Of a stretch of 64,000 bases of DNA, positions 1-10,747 are shown piece by piece. Under the pieces are notes generated by a model that was not told the DNA's origin, searched no databases, and saw only the letters and a program-made list of their open reading frames with translations. Origin of the DNA: Morella rubra (Eukaryota > Streptophyta > Magnoliopsida > Fagales > Myricaceae). Numbering within the stretch: position 1 is the first letter of the stretch; each line of letters opens with the position of its first letter. The stretch lies in contig CM025853.1 in NCBI GenBank assembly GCA_003952965.2, positions 27,741,752-27,805,751 on the forward strand. Direction: 5' to 3'. The translations under genes and the position numbers were made by a program.

Positions 1-68
1 AAATTGAGCAATAGTTTGTGCAAGTGGATAATCTTGGCTTATTTCTTGTCCTTCATTATCTGTTGCAG

Positions 69-3000
69 GTCTGAATTTGGTATTCTTATGGCATATTTTT
101 ACTTATGTGACCGTACGGATTTCTTTGATTCAGCAACAAAGGTGCTTTTATCTTGTTCTATACATTTCATTGCTTGTTCACTGTTTCATTAGCCTTCAGT
201 TAAGCATTTGGCTGAAGAAGCACTCATTCATAGGAATTACAATAGCAACCGAATTTTTCCGTGTTTGACGCTACACTTTCTAAAAGCCACTTCAATCACT
301 TGTTGTACCATCTTAGATATTATTTGTGACAAGTGTTAGTTGAGTATGTTGTGCCTCTCAAATGATTAGCACTAAATTATTTACGCATTGGAGGTGCTCT
401 ATGAAATTTCTAGTGGACTCTACTACAGTATATGGAGCAGAGGGAACAACACCAGACACAATAGAAAAGACAAAGGACTGGGGGTAAATGAAGTTACTCC
501 TAAAAAATGGAAAAACAGATCTCGCTAACTGTCCGGTCCTACCATAACTGAGCTTGAGGGAAATGGCCTTCCCCTTCAATTGCCATGACTTGTCCTATCG
601 CTTGCAGGATTTCTACGTACTCCCCTCTTAGTTTTGAGCAGGGAACCGATTCTTATTTGGAACAACAAGCAAAACCTCCATTAATTACCTTTGACAAGTT
701 CATTAAATTGTGAATAGGAGTTAGCTGAATGGACTGGATCTATGATTTGTAAATTTCGTGGCTGCTGATTGGTTTTCTTTCTCACCATCATCTGTAAGTG
801 CAGAGTTACAATCGGGATCTTTTCTGGTTTCTCTACTTCCTTCTCATCAGAGCTTGTCGTATACCATCTTTAAAGATACATCAGGATCAGTCTCCATTCG
901 CAGGGAAATCCATGCTTTATTTAAATAGGCATCAAACTGAAGAGTGGAAAGGTTGGATGCAGGTTAGTCGCCTCTTTCAAATCAGGTACCTTTTTGTTGA
1001 AAGGTTCTTTTTAAAGATATTTTAAATTTATATGGGGTGAAAGATTTGAGTATGCAATATTTAGAGGGGTATTCTTTGCATGTTGGTTTGGTCATGTATG
1101 TCCAACATAAAACCATTAAGCAACTGGTGCAAAATGCAGGGAAACACGCTTTCATCATCACAGTCCATCTTTGTTTGATAACATAAGCGATACTTATGTA
1201 CTGGGTCCTGGGTTCTTCAGGCTTCATGTGATTGTATGTTCTTATCGCTGAATCATCATGGGTGGTCTTAACTTTCTTCTTCTATCTTGCAGGTGCTTTT
1301 TCTGATGTACCATTACTTTGCTGCGACCGAGATCTATAATTATGTTCGAGTATGCCTAGCTGCATATGTGTGAATGACTGGATTTGGGAACTTTACATAT
1401 TATTATGTCCACAAGGATTTCAGCCCTTCAAGATTTGCACAGGTTTGCTGTCCCTTAAAAGTCTAATCTCTGAGTTCTCCCAAAACATTAGTTTGCTTCC
1501 AATTGAATACATCTTTCTTCTTTTGGAGCAGACTATGTGGAGGCTTAATTTCTTGGTATTATTCTCCTGCATTGTCCTTGACAACAGTTACATGGTATAC
1601 TACATTTGCCCCATGCATACCCTTTTCACCCTCATCATATATGGGGCGCTTGGTTTTCTGAGCAAGTACAAAGAGCTTGGGTGGGTCATTGCTGTGAAAA
1701 TCATTTCTTGCTTCTTGCTAGTTATCATAGTATGGGAAGTACCTGGGGCGTTTGACTTGGTTTGGAGGCCACTTACTTTCCTACTTGGTTAGTAACTCAT
1801 CAGAGAGTTAAATTCCCTTCTATAATATTGCAGGTCATACTGAACCAAAAGTCCTTAAATCATCGCAGGTTACACTGACCCAAATCCTTCCAGATCACAT
1901 CTGCCTTGTATGCATGAGTGGCATTTCCATTCAGGTCTCGATCGCTACATATGGATTATTGGAATGATAGATGCTTATTTTCATCCAACTGTAAGTTCTT
2001 ATGCGTTGGTGTGCAGATCTTTTATTTTATATCTTCTCCCTCACCCCCAACAAGCCCGCCTCATGGTTTTCCAAAAGAAATGGCTAGTTAATTGGCACGA
2101 ATTATTGTAGGTTGAAAGGTGGTTGGAAAAGCTGGAAGAAATTGAAGTAAAGCGCAGAATATCAATAACAATAGCTGTTGCACTTGCATCTCTAATGGTA
2201 TTTAACGTTTTGCTGTCGAAGAGATCCTGCTTCCTGAGTTTTCAACTCTCATGCAAACACTTCCGATGGATTTCTAGGTGGGATATGCGTGGTTCAAATG
2301 TGTATACAAGGTAGACAAGATTACTTACAACAAATACCATCCATATACCTCATGGATTCCGGTAACATATGGGTACCTTAGCTCAATATGTTACGTTTCA
2401 TTCTTTTCAAAATGTTTCGCCAGTTAGCGATGTAAGTGTAACATCTCATTCTTGTTTGCTCAGGGCCTACATATGTTTGCGGAATGTCACCCAACATTTT
2501 CGTATCTACAGTTTGACATTCTTTGCGTAAGTGACATCTACTCTAACCCTTTTTACTGTTGGTTTACTCTTACTGCCACATCTTCTTGCGAAGCCGCATC
2601 AGATGTTATCTTCGACTAATATTTGTGTTCTGTCCTAGATGGCTTGGAAAGATTACTCTAGAGACCTAAATCTCACAAATTCATATCTGGTTAAGGTACG
2701 GTTTCTGCTGTGATTTGCAATAATGATTCATGCACTATGAAACTAGTAGATAACTACCCTGTAGAAGATATTATTGGCAACATTCATTGCTGGGACATGC
2801 CTTTTCCCCTTTACTTTTTCTTTTAGTACTTTAGTTTTTCTTTGCGTAAGGGAAGTATTCGCAATGGATTTGCAGATCGGGTGTTCCAGATGCTCAGCCG
2901 AGATTGTTGCTTTCTCTGATCCCAGACTACCCCTTACTAAATTTTTTGCTCACTAGTTCCATCTAAATTGCAGTAAGTAAATGACGTTCTCCTCTAGATT

Positions 3001-3203
3001 TTATCTGGTCTAACTGAAACTCCAACCTTTTTGAGTCCCTGCAGATTTCTCACAGGATCTTTGAACTGTCAAATGTACTAAAAACGGCATTTGTGCCCTG
3101 TAAAGACAATCAACGCATTATGTTCAACATGCTTACAGCAGTAGCAGTCTCAATTGTTTTATACTCTCTGTCCTTGCTACTCTGCCTAATCCCTTGGAGA
3201 TCG
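69..3203 (+). pseudogene. RWA-type wall polysaccharide O-acetylation protein, decayed, 5' end outside window
   Basis: The family (REDUCED WALL ACETYLATION, Cas1p-like multi-pass Golgi membrane proteins) supports O-acetylation of wall polysaccharides. Recognisable exons with canonical splice sites: 69-141, 804-962, 1293-1442, 1532-1787, 1869-1990, 2111-2197, 2278-2361, 2464-2526, 2639-2695, 2876-2972 and 3045-3203. They spell conserved blocks such as [65 protein letters not shown] and [12 protein letters not shown]. Three in-frame stops sit at conserved aromatic positions: TGA 1371-1373 (a Trp in relatives), TAA 2667-2669 (Tyr) and TAA 2964-2966 (Tyr). The 2361/2464 junction also looks out of frame, with about 5 nt missing against the family. 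The N-terminal exons lie upstream of base 1. Family call is firm; loss of function is inferred from the stops. Confidence 0.85.
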
Positions 3204-4125
3204 GTAAGACCTGCTGTGGTTAAATAGTTTGAGCAAGATCAATAGACTTGTGCCTCCAGCTGAAGTAACTGGAATGTAATCGAATGGTCATAGATTCAAT
3301 TTGTCGGTGATATTGCTGATACTCTTATACTGCACAGGTTTGAGCATTCGAACATTTAAATATGTCTCACACAAAGCCGCTGGTTTATGTGAAAGTTCTG
3401 TGAACGCATTGGAAGAAATAACGTTCCACCACAAGAGATGTCTCCACGACGGAAACCAATTGAGAGATGGATGCTTCTGCAGCTAATCACATGGTTACTT
3501 GGGGAAGATCTTGTTGTTAGAATTGGATTTTGGGAAATTCTCTGTACAGGAACAGTAGGGTAATGCATATTAACCCTCCGCAGAGTTGTTTCCATTGTGT
3601 TTCAACATTATTAGCGTAGACTTTAGTGAAATGAGTACAAGTGCAACATACCATTGTGTCAAATGTGGGACACACCCTTGCCCAATGGGCTGCCACTAGA
3701 TTACACCATGGGACAGTTACCCTCGTTATGTTAACTTCTGCACTTTTGTTTCAAGATCACTTGTACAAATCTCCATAAGGAGTTACTCTTTTGTGTTGAA
3801 ATTTCTATAAGATCATAAATAGAATATCAACAGTTTAAAATCTCAAAATTGCTATTGATGTTCGAGATATTTTGTCCCCTCCTACCGATTTTCTTACAGG
3901 CTTTCTCCAAAATTTTCTAGACATCAGATTCCATCCTACAGTCAAAACACCACCAATACATCTCCCTCCGGCAATATGGTATTCATGAAAAGTTATGAAG
4001 AAGAAAGAAAACTGATAAATTATTAGAGCTATTTTTGAACACCACAGGGGAATTGAATTCAGTGCAAGCAGAAGCCACAGCAACATAACAGCTTTCCTTC
4101 CATTCGCAATGTAGCGGTGAGTCCA
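3204..4125. other. Spacer between convergent RWA remnant and EMC6
   Basis: No supported coding region. It should hold the 3' ends of both convergent genes: any last RWA exon or 3' UTR from the left, and the EMC6 3' UTR from the right. No repeat or RNA gene recognised. Confidence 0.4.
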
Positions 4126-7100
4126 TCAGAATATGTGCACGAAGTCATAGGCAAATCTTAGAATGTCAAGGAAAGAACGCAACTAGGAAAACAACGGTCT
4201 AGTGAAAAATGGTTCAGCATGAATACAGAACTTGCACTGGTAGATTTGTATCCAAGAAAATTTCGATTGGACAAGTTTCAGCAAGATATTAGTCCTGCTG
4301 CAACATAGTCCTGCCAATATGGTTCCCTCATAGCAGAGAAAAGACAAGAAAAAAAGAGATTCCAGATAATTAGGTAAAATGTTACACATCATGAGCTGGG
4401 TGCCCGCAAGAGAAGCTTGCTCATGCTTAGGGGGGAACGAAGGAGAAATTCCCTCATAAATAACCTTTTGGCACGCTGACTTGAGGCAAACATAATTGTT
4501 TGTTGTCAAAATCAGGTAGTCAGAGGAAAAAAAGCACAAAAAAAAAATTGTTCACCTATAGAAGATTAAGCAGTATCCGATTCTATCTTATAGTGTCTCT
4601 TCATTAATGTCATGTTATTACTAGGACGTGGAATAAAGTATCAATCGTCCATGATTTTTGCCATTACTAAGAAGTGTCTCAATGTAGAGAAAGGATACGT
4701 CCAGAACAGCACAAATGACTGCACAATAAAAGAAGAGGTAGAAAATGTAAGATCCTAAAAGTTGGAAATATAATGCAATGTTGGCAAGTTAAACATGAAT
4801 AAGCAGCATTTCATAATTAAATGCAAATGTGCAAATTACTGTGACCAACCACATATTACAAAGACCATTCTTTCTTCATTGGCATTTATTGGTGTCTTAT
4901 CCGTGATAAAATCTTTATAGCGATAAATTTTCATCAATCCCCAGCAATAAAATGTAATTCCTTCAATAAAAAATAAAAATAAAAACACAGTTTTGTATAA
5001 TTCAAGGTAACCAGACAGTAGTCAACAGGCTGTGCCATGGAAACACAAAAGCTCTTTCTGACAAACTAAATCTCAAAGGCATTGTTCAAGCAAGAGGTTT
5101 TACCCGAACATATTAATTTATCACCAACATCAGTAAGTTCCATGAGGCTAACATCACTAACTTGAAGTTGCAAAAGAAAAGGAAATAAACGATAGAGAAC
5201 ATATTATCTAGATGAATGCCTGCAAGATTATATGCTTAGAAGAGAACTCAACAAATATCTCAAGATGTTCCTAAGTTGTTCTAACTAACAAGAAAGATGA
5301 AGCATTTCCAGACAACCCATTATAGGTTCAAAGTCAATTTCAGAGAAAACTAGATTCATCTTCATTGAGCCCCAACCAGTTCGCTCCATGCCTTAATGGA
5401 TAAAATATATGTAAAAAATGATGTGAATCAACAAAACAAAGCAGGAATTAAGACTCCTTAAAGTACAATAATCACAATTCACAAACAAGATAACAAATGT
5501 CATGGTAGAGGTGAGCCATATGCAAACAGGTCAGAAAGAGAGAAAAGAGAAACAATGGATAAAGGGTCCTTCCATAAGCCCGCCAAAAAATCCCTCAATT
5601 ACAACCCGATTCCAGCTATCAAAGTACGAATGAATTGAAAACCCTGCCTTTGCTATTAGCCCAGCTGAAGTGATTGCCATGACGAGGAAATAAAAGATAA
5701 ACCCAGTCAAGCTTGTGAATCCCAAAATTCCAGCAATGACCCCTCCGGCTCCAATGATAGACAGAAAAGTTCGGCTGCAGAAAAAGCTAAAAGCTTAGGT
5801 TCTACCTACAAGCACAATACTTAAAAATGACTGCGTCATATCTTGTTGCATTATCCAGCATTCTATGGCACCAAAGCCAAATAAGTTCAGCTATATTAAC
5901 AATCCATGTATCATCTAGGGTTGCCTATGATGCTGTATTTGACCTACCCGAAAAGTAATTTTGAAGTTGTTGGACATCACAAAACATACGCTAATGCATT
6001 TATTAACACAAGTTGCAATGGTATGAAAGTGTTCAGGGATTTAAGTAACTTAAATAACCCAGAAATACCAAATAAGGCATTTGTTTTGCATCTCTCTTTC
6101 TCTGCCATAGTAACACACACGAACTCCCCCACCCCTGTAATATATGGTCCGAGCAAACGGCGCATGATGTCTTCCATAGTTACCTAAACTATAAAGAATA
6201 TGGCAATTAGACTAGCTCCATGAGCATTAAGGTTGTCAAAACAAACCTGTAATAAATAGTCTTCATGTGACTTTGCAGCTTCTCAGCATTGAAGGTTGGA
6301 ATATCATTCATAGGGTCATTTGATTTCTTTTCCATCACTATGTCCCCCAATACCTTCCAGTCTGCAATATGATAAAAATTTCTGATGACAGAGAGACAAA
6401 AATAAATGAGCTATTTGTGCTTATAAAAAAACCTCCAACCAACTTTTGAGGTTTCTTAATACAGTACTGAAGTAACTAAGAATAGTCTATAAGGCTCCCA
6501 GCCATAACTGAAGACCTTAATAGTCACGAAGAACTTGTAACTACAAAATCAAACAGTTCTTTTTTTATGAAAGATGACGGTGCCTCTTTGCTTTATTTAT
6601 AGCCCTCACTTGTGGCGGAGGAATACCGAGATTACATCACAAGAGTCACTTTATCCATAATTAACAACAAAATCAAACAGTTAATAGATTTGATGTTAAG
6701 TCTTCAAAAGGAGACAGAGAAGAACGCAAATATTAACACATTCTAGGTTATAGCATGTTTCAAAGATATACTGGAAAACTAGAAAACCGTATTGTTTATG
6801 ATCATCATTTTGGATAAGTGGGAAATCCAAGTCTCTTTTGTTCAAATAGATGAACTGTACCTAACCAGCTAACCTGAGGTATTCATATTGATTGTCATCC
6901 ATCACCCCTAATTAGTCCAGTTCTATGCTGCCCATGCACTTAAGCATTCCCTTTGCACATTATCATAAACTATTTAACATGCCAAAACATTAAAACAGAA
7001 CCAAAACGGAAAAATTCTGCTTAGCCCACTCCCATTCAATCCTCACCTGAATGCTACAGTCCCAAAACCACTTCCCAATATATATCCTCCAAAATTATTG

Positions 7101-7250
7101 AATTAATCCCAGCGAAAGGGGTATGAGAGAAATCGAATGGTTCGGCGAGGGGTAAGGGAGGGAGAGACTGAGAGTGAGCTAGAGCAGAGCCAGAGACGCA
7201 GGAGGGTGAGGGACTAAGGGGGACTGCCGAATGGGAGATCGGGGGGCCTT
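4126..7250 (-). CDS. EMC6: ER membrane protein complex subunit 6 (EMC6)
   Basis: EMC6 is a small core subunit of the EMC, which inserts membrane proteins into the ER. Coding exons on the minus strand: 6335-6247, 5774-5573, 4718-4699 (only 20 nt) and 4156-4126, giving about 113 residues, normal for the family. The first exon reads MEKKSNDPMNDIPTFNAEKL; the second holds two hydrophobic segments and FSIHSYFDSWNRV. The last two exons supply SFVLFWT and the terminal FAYDFVHIF. A 5' UTR exon probably runs from about 7250 to 7047 (CAG|GTGAGG donor), with an intron ending near 6363. The third intron (4698-4157) has U12-type signals. The donor after 5573 reads GAAGG, not GT; if unspliced the protein would end GGLMEGPFIHCFSFLSF. 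Start chosen at the first ATG of the conserved N-terminal exon. The feature span includes the likely 5' UTR. Confidence 0.85.
4157..4698 (-). other. U12-type (minor spliceosome) intron of EMC6
   Basis: On the minus strand the intron opens with GTATCCTTT (4698-4690), the U12 donor consensus. Near its end is TTCCTTGAC (4173-4165), the U12 branch-site consensus, followed about a dozen bases later by the acceptor AG at 4158-4157. No polypyrimidine tract is needed. The flanking exons join in frame to the conserved EMC6 C-terminus. Confidence 0.85.
6543..6682 (-). mobile_element. Short retro-insertion with 16-bp target duplication, EMC6 5' intron
   Basis: A 108-bp insert (6559-6666) lies between exact copies of ACAAAATCAAACAGTT (6543-6558 and 6667-6682). 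The insert starts with a T run on the plus strand, i.e. an A tail on the minus strand. This is the signature of a 5'-truncated LINE or SINE copied onto the minus strand. Family not recognised. Confidence 0.7.
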
Positions 7251-7436
7251 GCGGGAGGAATAAGGGATTTACACCCTTATTGAAACGGTGCGGGTGTTAT
7301 GGGAAATGGGAAGAACGCATTGATTTCACAGTAGTGTCTTCGGGTCGGGTTGTAGGTTGGACCCACAACCCGAACGTCTAGGCAGCTATCAACCCCAAGA
7401 GTACCAACACCTCAAAAAGGATCTTTGAGCGTGTGA

Positions 7437-7960
7437 ATGCAGCGGATGGATGAAGATCAACTTATCTCCTGGTCTCCTCCTGAGCCGGGATGGATGAAGA
7501 TCAACTTCGACGTTGCTATACGTCAAGAGGGATCGTACATAGCCGTCTCATGTCGAGACTCTTCTAGTTCCCTCTGTACTGCGTACATGGAGCGTATTCA
7601 GGCTGTGGACCCTTTCATGGGTGAAACAATGGCTGCTGTCCGCGCTGTGGAATTGGCGTTGGAAAAGCGCTGGACGCATGTCCTCTTTGAATCTGATTCC
7701 AAGCTTCTGTGCGATGACTTAGCTTCTGAGCTCCCCCCTTGCTGGAAAAGTGGAGGCGATGATTTCTTCCCTCCGACAATCCTTCAAAGCCCAGTCTGCG
7801 TGGGCTCTTCACTGGATGCCGCGGAGACTCAATCAACAAGCTCATTTACTAGCTCACTGGGCAGCTCGTTTGAAGATTTCTGGTTTTAGGGATTCAAGTT
7901 GTATTCCGCTTTCTATTTTGTCTTGCGACCTGAATGCTATGTTTCGTTTGTTGTCTTTGT
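7437..7960 (+). pseudogene. LINE RNase H domain, frameshifted
   Basis: The reading frame from 7437 gives PGWMKINFDVAI and later MGETMAAVRAVELALEKRW and FESDSKLL, typical of the plant RVT_3/RNase H domain at the end of LINE ORF2. Near 7735-7755 the similarity moves to another frame (from 7750), giving LHWMPRRLNQQAHLLAHWAA, the usual end of the domain with its conserved His. Earlier reverse transcriptase is absent. A dead fragment. Confidence 0.75.
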
Positions 7961-7969
7961 TTTAATGAA

Positions 7970-8915
7970 GGCTTAATATTCCTATTGGTCCATGAGGTTT
8001 AACTTTTTTTCAATTTGGTCGTCAGGGTTCAATTTGTTCCACACTAGTCCCTGGGCTCTTTCACGTTTTGCATCCAGTCCATCCGTTAAGTCGGTCCCAA
8101 CGATTTAATGGAAAATTCCATGGTGGCAGACGGAGGCCACCTCAGGTGCGATGAAATAACAACACATGTCCCCATTTTCTTTATCTTATCTTCGCAGCCT
8201 CTTCTCTCCTTCCCTCCCTCTCTTTCTCTCTAACCTTATTTCTTACTGACTCTTTCAAAAACCCGTTTGCTGAATGGTTGCAGAGGAAGGGTTTCTAAAG
8301 CTCTTCGATTCCAACTGGTATGAGAGGATAATTTTCTCTGAGGATTTACCCATTTCAAGACCTGCTGCAACAACAAGATCAACTCATCAAATCCAAGCAA
8401 AAATCCAAGTTGAGCCAAAACTCTCCCGTTTGCCTACCCTCCATGTCAGGTCTTTAAGTGACCAATTCCCGCACTCTATAGCAAGCTTTTCCCGTGACTC
8501 TGTATCTCCAAAAGCAAAAGTAGTCGTGACCTCAGTAAGGCTAAATACGATTCTTTTGGGATTACGATTTGGGGATTAGGTTAGGTTTTAGGGATTTTTG
8601 TATTTGCAGGTCTCATGGGCAGCAGTAAAGATTTACAATTTTGCCCATCAATTTAACCAATGTGGCTTTTAATTTTAACGACATGGCTTTTTTTAACATT
8701 TAGTAGAAAATAGAGAACACGTGTCGCTATTTCATTACACCTGAGGTGGTCTCCGTCTGCCACATTAGAATTTTCCATTAAGGCTCTGGGCCCGACTTGA
8801 CGGATGGACTGGATACAAAATGTGAAAAAAACCCAGGGACTAGTGTGAGATGAATTGAACCCTGGGGACCAAGTTAGGAAAAAGTTAAACCCCAGGACCA
8901 ACAGGATATTAAGCC
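7970..8915. mobile_element. Non-autonomous Mutator-like element (MULE) with ~205-bp TIRs
   Basis: Terminal inverted repeats of about 205 bp at 7970-8174 and 8712-8915, both starting GGCTTAATAT and matching over most of their length. The element is flanked by an exact 9-bp duplication TTTAATGAA (7961-7969 and 8916-8924). Long TIRs plus a 9-bp duplication are diagnostic of Mutator-like elements. No transposase gene is present, so movement would need a helper. It sits inside the 3' UTR of the LINE at 7446-8963. Confidence 0.92.
8274..8579 (+). pseudogene. Probable host-gene fragment captured by the MULE (DUF1685-like)
   Basis: Between the TIRs is a 101-codon frame beginning MVAEEGFLKLFDSNWYERII and continuing with LSRLPTLHVRSLSDQFP. 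It follows a CT-rich leader resembling a plant 5' UTR. The pattern FDS.W.E..IF followed by P(T/S)L..RS.SDQ resembles, from memory, the N-terminus of plant DUF1685 proteins, whose function is unknown. The fragment stops in what may be retained intron (8540-8610). This would make the element a Pack-MULE. Family match is moderate; capture is inferred. Confidence 0.5.
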
Positions 8916-9442
8916 TTTAATGAATTGCCTAAAAAGAATAAAAAAAAAAAAGAGAAAAAAAAAAATGCAGCGGCAAATAATCAAAGGTCAGTGCGTGCTG
9001 TAATCTCATACTTGCGTGCTTAGCATGCCAGCCGGGAACGGATTCCCTCGTAATAACTCATTTTCGAATGAGTCTAATTGAACTGAGAGAATTTCTTCTT
9101 ACACATCTAACAGCTTAACCATCCACGTTTAGGGATGACTATGACTCTAGAAATTATAATACTACTTGTAATAACGTGGATAATCGTAGGCTGTTAAGAG
9201 TTGTGAAAGAGAATCTACTCTTTTTAATTTGACTCATTCAGAAATTAGCTCTTTGAAAACAATCCATCCCACATGGCAGCAAGCCCTTGTGTCAGGTGCA
9301 CCAGACAGAGCACCAATAGATATGGAGAAACATTGCACATTTGCAGTCCTTTGGTGAACGACATCCAAGAAACCAGCCAGCCCCGCAAGCAATTCTGCAT
9401 GTTTTTGTCCGTGTAATCATTTTCTTCAGCCCAGGCCACATG

Positions 9443-9685
9443 CAGTGGCGGAACCAGGATTAATATTCAATGGTGTGAACTTTAAAGGCGAAATGACCAT
9501 CTTCATTACAAGACCTCCAATATCTCGAAGCTCAATAGGAGTCTCCCCAAGTTGGCCCTGACCTATGGGTATCGGCCCAGGCCATCTTCTATTTAAAAAA
9601 AAAAAAAAACTACACATAAATTTTTTTTCTGGAGAAACAATGGGTATCGGCCACCACCCTTCGCACGCCTCTGGTTCTGCCCCTG
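9443..9685. mobile_element. Small hAT-like non-autonomous element
   Basis: The left end CAGTGGCGGAACCAGG and the right end (reverse complement CAGGGGCAGAACCAGAGG) form short TIRs of hAT type. An 8-bp duplication flanks it with one mismatch: GCCACATG (9435-9442) and GCCATATG (9686-9693). It shares TAAAGGCGAAATGAC near its left end with the element at 9896-10571. No coding capacity. Confidence 0.75.
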
Positions 9686-9895
9686 GCCATATGCCATCTC
9701 CTAATCGTTAGCCCTATATATCGATAATAGATTGTTTTCGCCAACCCATGCAAATATGTTTCATATTTGTGCGCCAGTCCGAAACTGAAACTCATCCAAG
9801 AGCTCTAGTGGCCTATAGCAGTCCACATAGATGATGTTTACAAGTGTGGCAATCGAACTCGTGCATGCCTCTTTGCATAACAAGGGAGCCCTGCA

Positions 9896-10571
9896 AAGTG
9901 GCAGAGTCAGGATGAAAATTCATAGAGATCGAACTGTAAAGGCGAAATGACAAGTTTTTTTTTTTTACTTCGTAAAAGAGAGAGAGAGAGAGAGAGGTGA
10001 GAAAATATGAGTTTAAGAGAAAAAAAAAAAAACCGACTGTCAATGGTTATATGCTTGGTGAGCAGTGGCGGTACGGCGGTGGAGCACAAGCAATTGAGAG
10101 AGAAGCTGGTGAGCCAGTGGACGTGGCTGGCGCAAGAGAAACTAGTGGCTGGTGCAGGAGAAACGGGTGGCTGGTGCAGCGATGGGCAACGAGCAACGAA
10201 GATCTAAGAAGCTGTGAGAGAGAGAGAGAGGGTTTGGGAGGAGCTTTTCAAAACAGGGTGAAACGCACCGTTTCAACCTGTTTTGTATATTTTTTTTTTA
10301 ATGCAGAGGGTGAAGCGACGCCGTTTCACCCTCTGCATATTAAAAAATAAAGGGTCTGGATCTAACGGGCCCAAGCCATCCAGAATAAAACTTGAGTGCA
10401 AACCTGTAGCACGATTAGGGTTCTTGAGTGCAGAACCCACTGGGCTCTAGTTGGCCTGAGCCTATTGGGATCGGGCCCAAGCTAACTTATGAAAAAAAAC
10501 ACGTATTTTTTTTTTTGGGCGATGCAATGGGTGGCGGCCTCCCAAGGCGCTACCCCTTGCATCCGCCATTG
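9896..10571. mobile_element. hAT-like non-autonomous element
   Basis: Ends AAGTGGCAGAGTCAGG and CATCCGCCATTG are imperfect TIRs. An exact 8-bp duplication GCCCTGCA lies at 9888-9895 and 10572-10579. The interior has a GA microsatellite near 9977-9997 and open frames of skewed composition, which I do not regard as genes. Related to the element at 9443-9685 by TIRs and a shared subterminal motif. Confidence 0.8.
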
Positions 10572-10747
10572 GCCCTGCAGATAGACATAGATGCCGACAA
10601 TATGGACTGCCAATATCAATTGTTGGCAACTACAAAGGAAATGGAAAAGGAACCATAGACGTCCAACAAAGGGCTTTTACTACATTTTATTGGGCACAAA
10701 AGAACACGATATCTCATTACAACTGCACTAGATATGCTTCATAGACT

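Larger units (their letters stand above)
7446..8963 (+). mobile_element. 5'-truncated LINE (RNase H end) interrupted by a MULE
   Basis: A non-LTR retrotransposon 3' end: RNase H-like coding sequence, a short 3' UTR, then an A-rich tail (about 8936-8963). Flanking copies of AATGCAGCGG at 7436-7445 and 8964-8973 form a 10-bp target duplication. The 3' UTR is split by the MULE at 7970-8915. Without the MULE and its 9-bp duplication the LINE copy is about 560 bp. The first bases carry a 20-nt direct repeat (7444-7463 and 7488-7507), perhaps made during integration. Confidence 0.8.

Noticed and set aside
9997..10350. 117-codon open frame
   Set aside because: Lies within a hAT-like element, is rich in Lys/Glu/Arg from GA repeats, and resembles no protein family.
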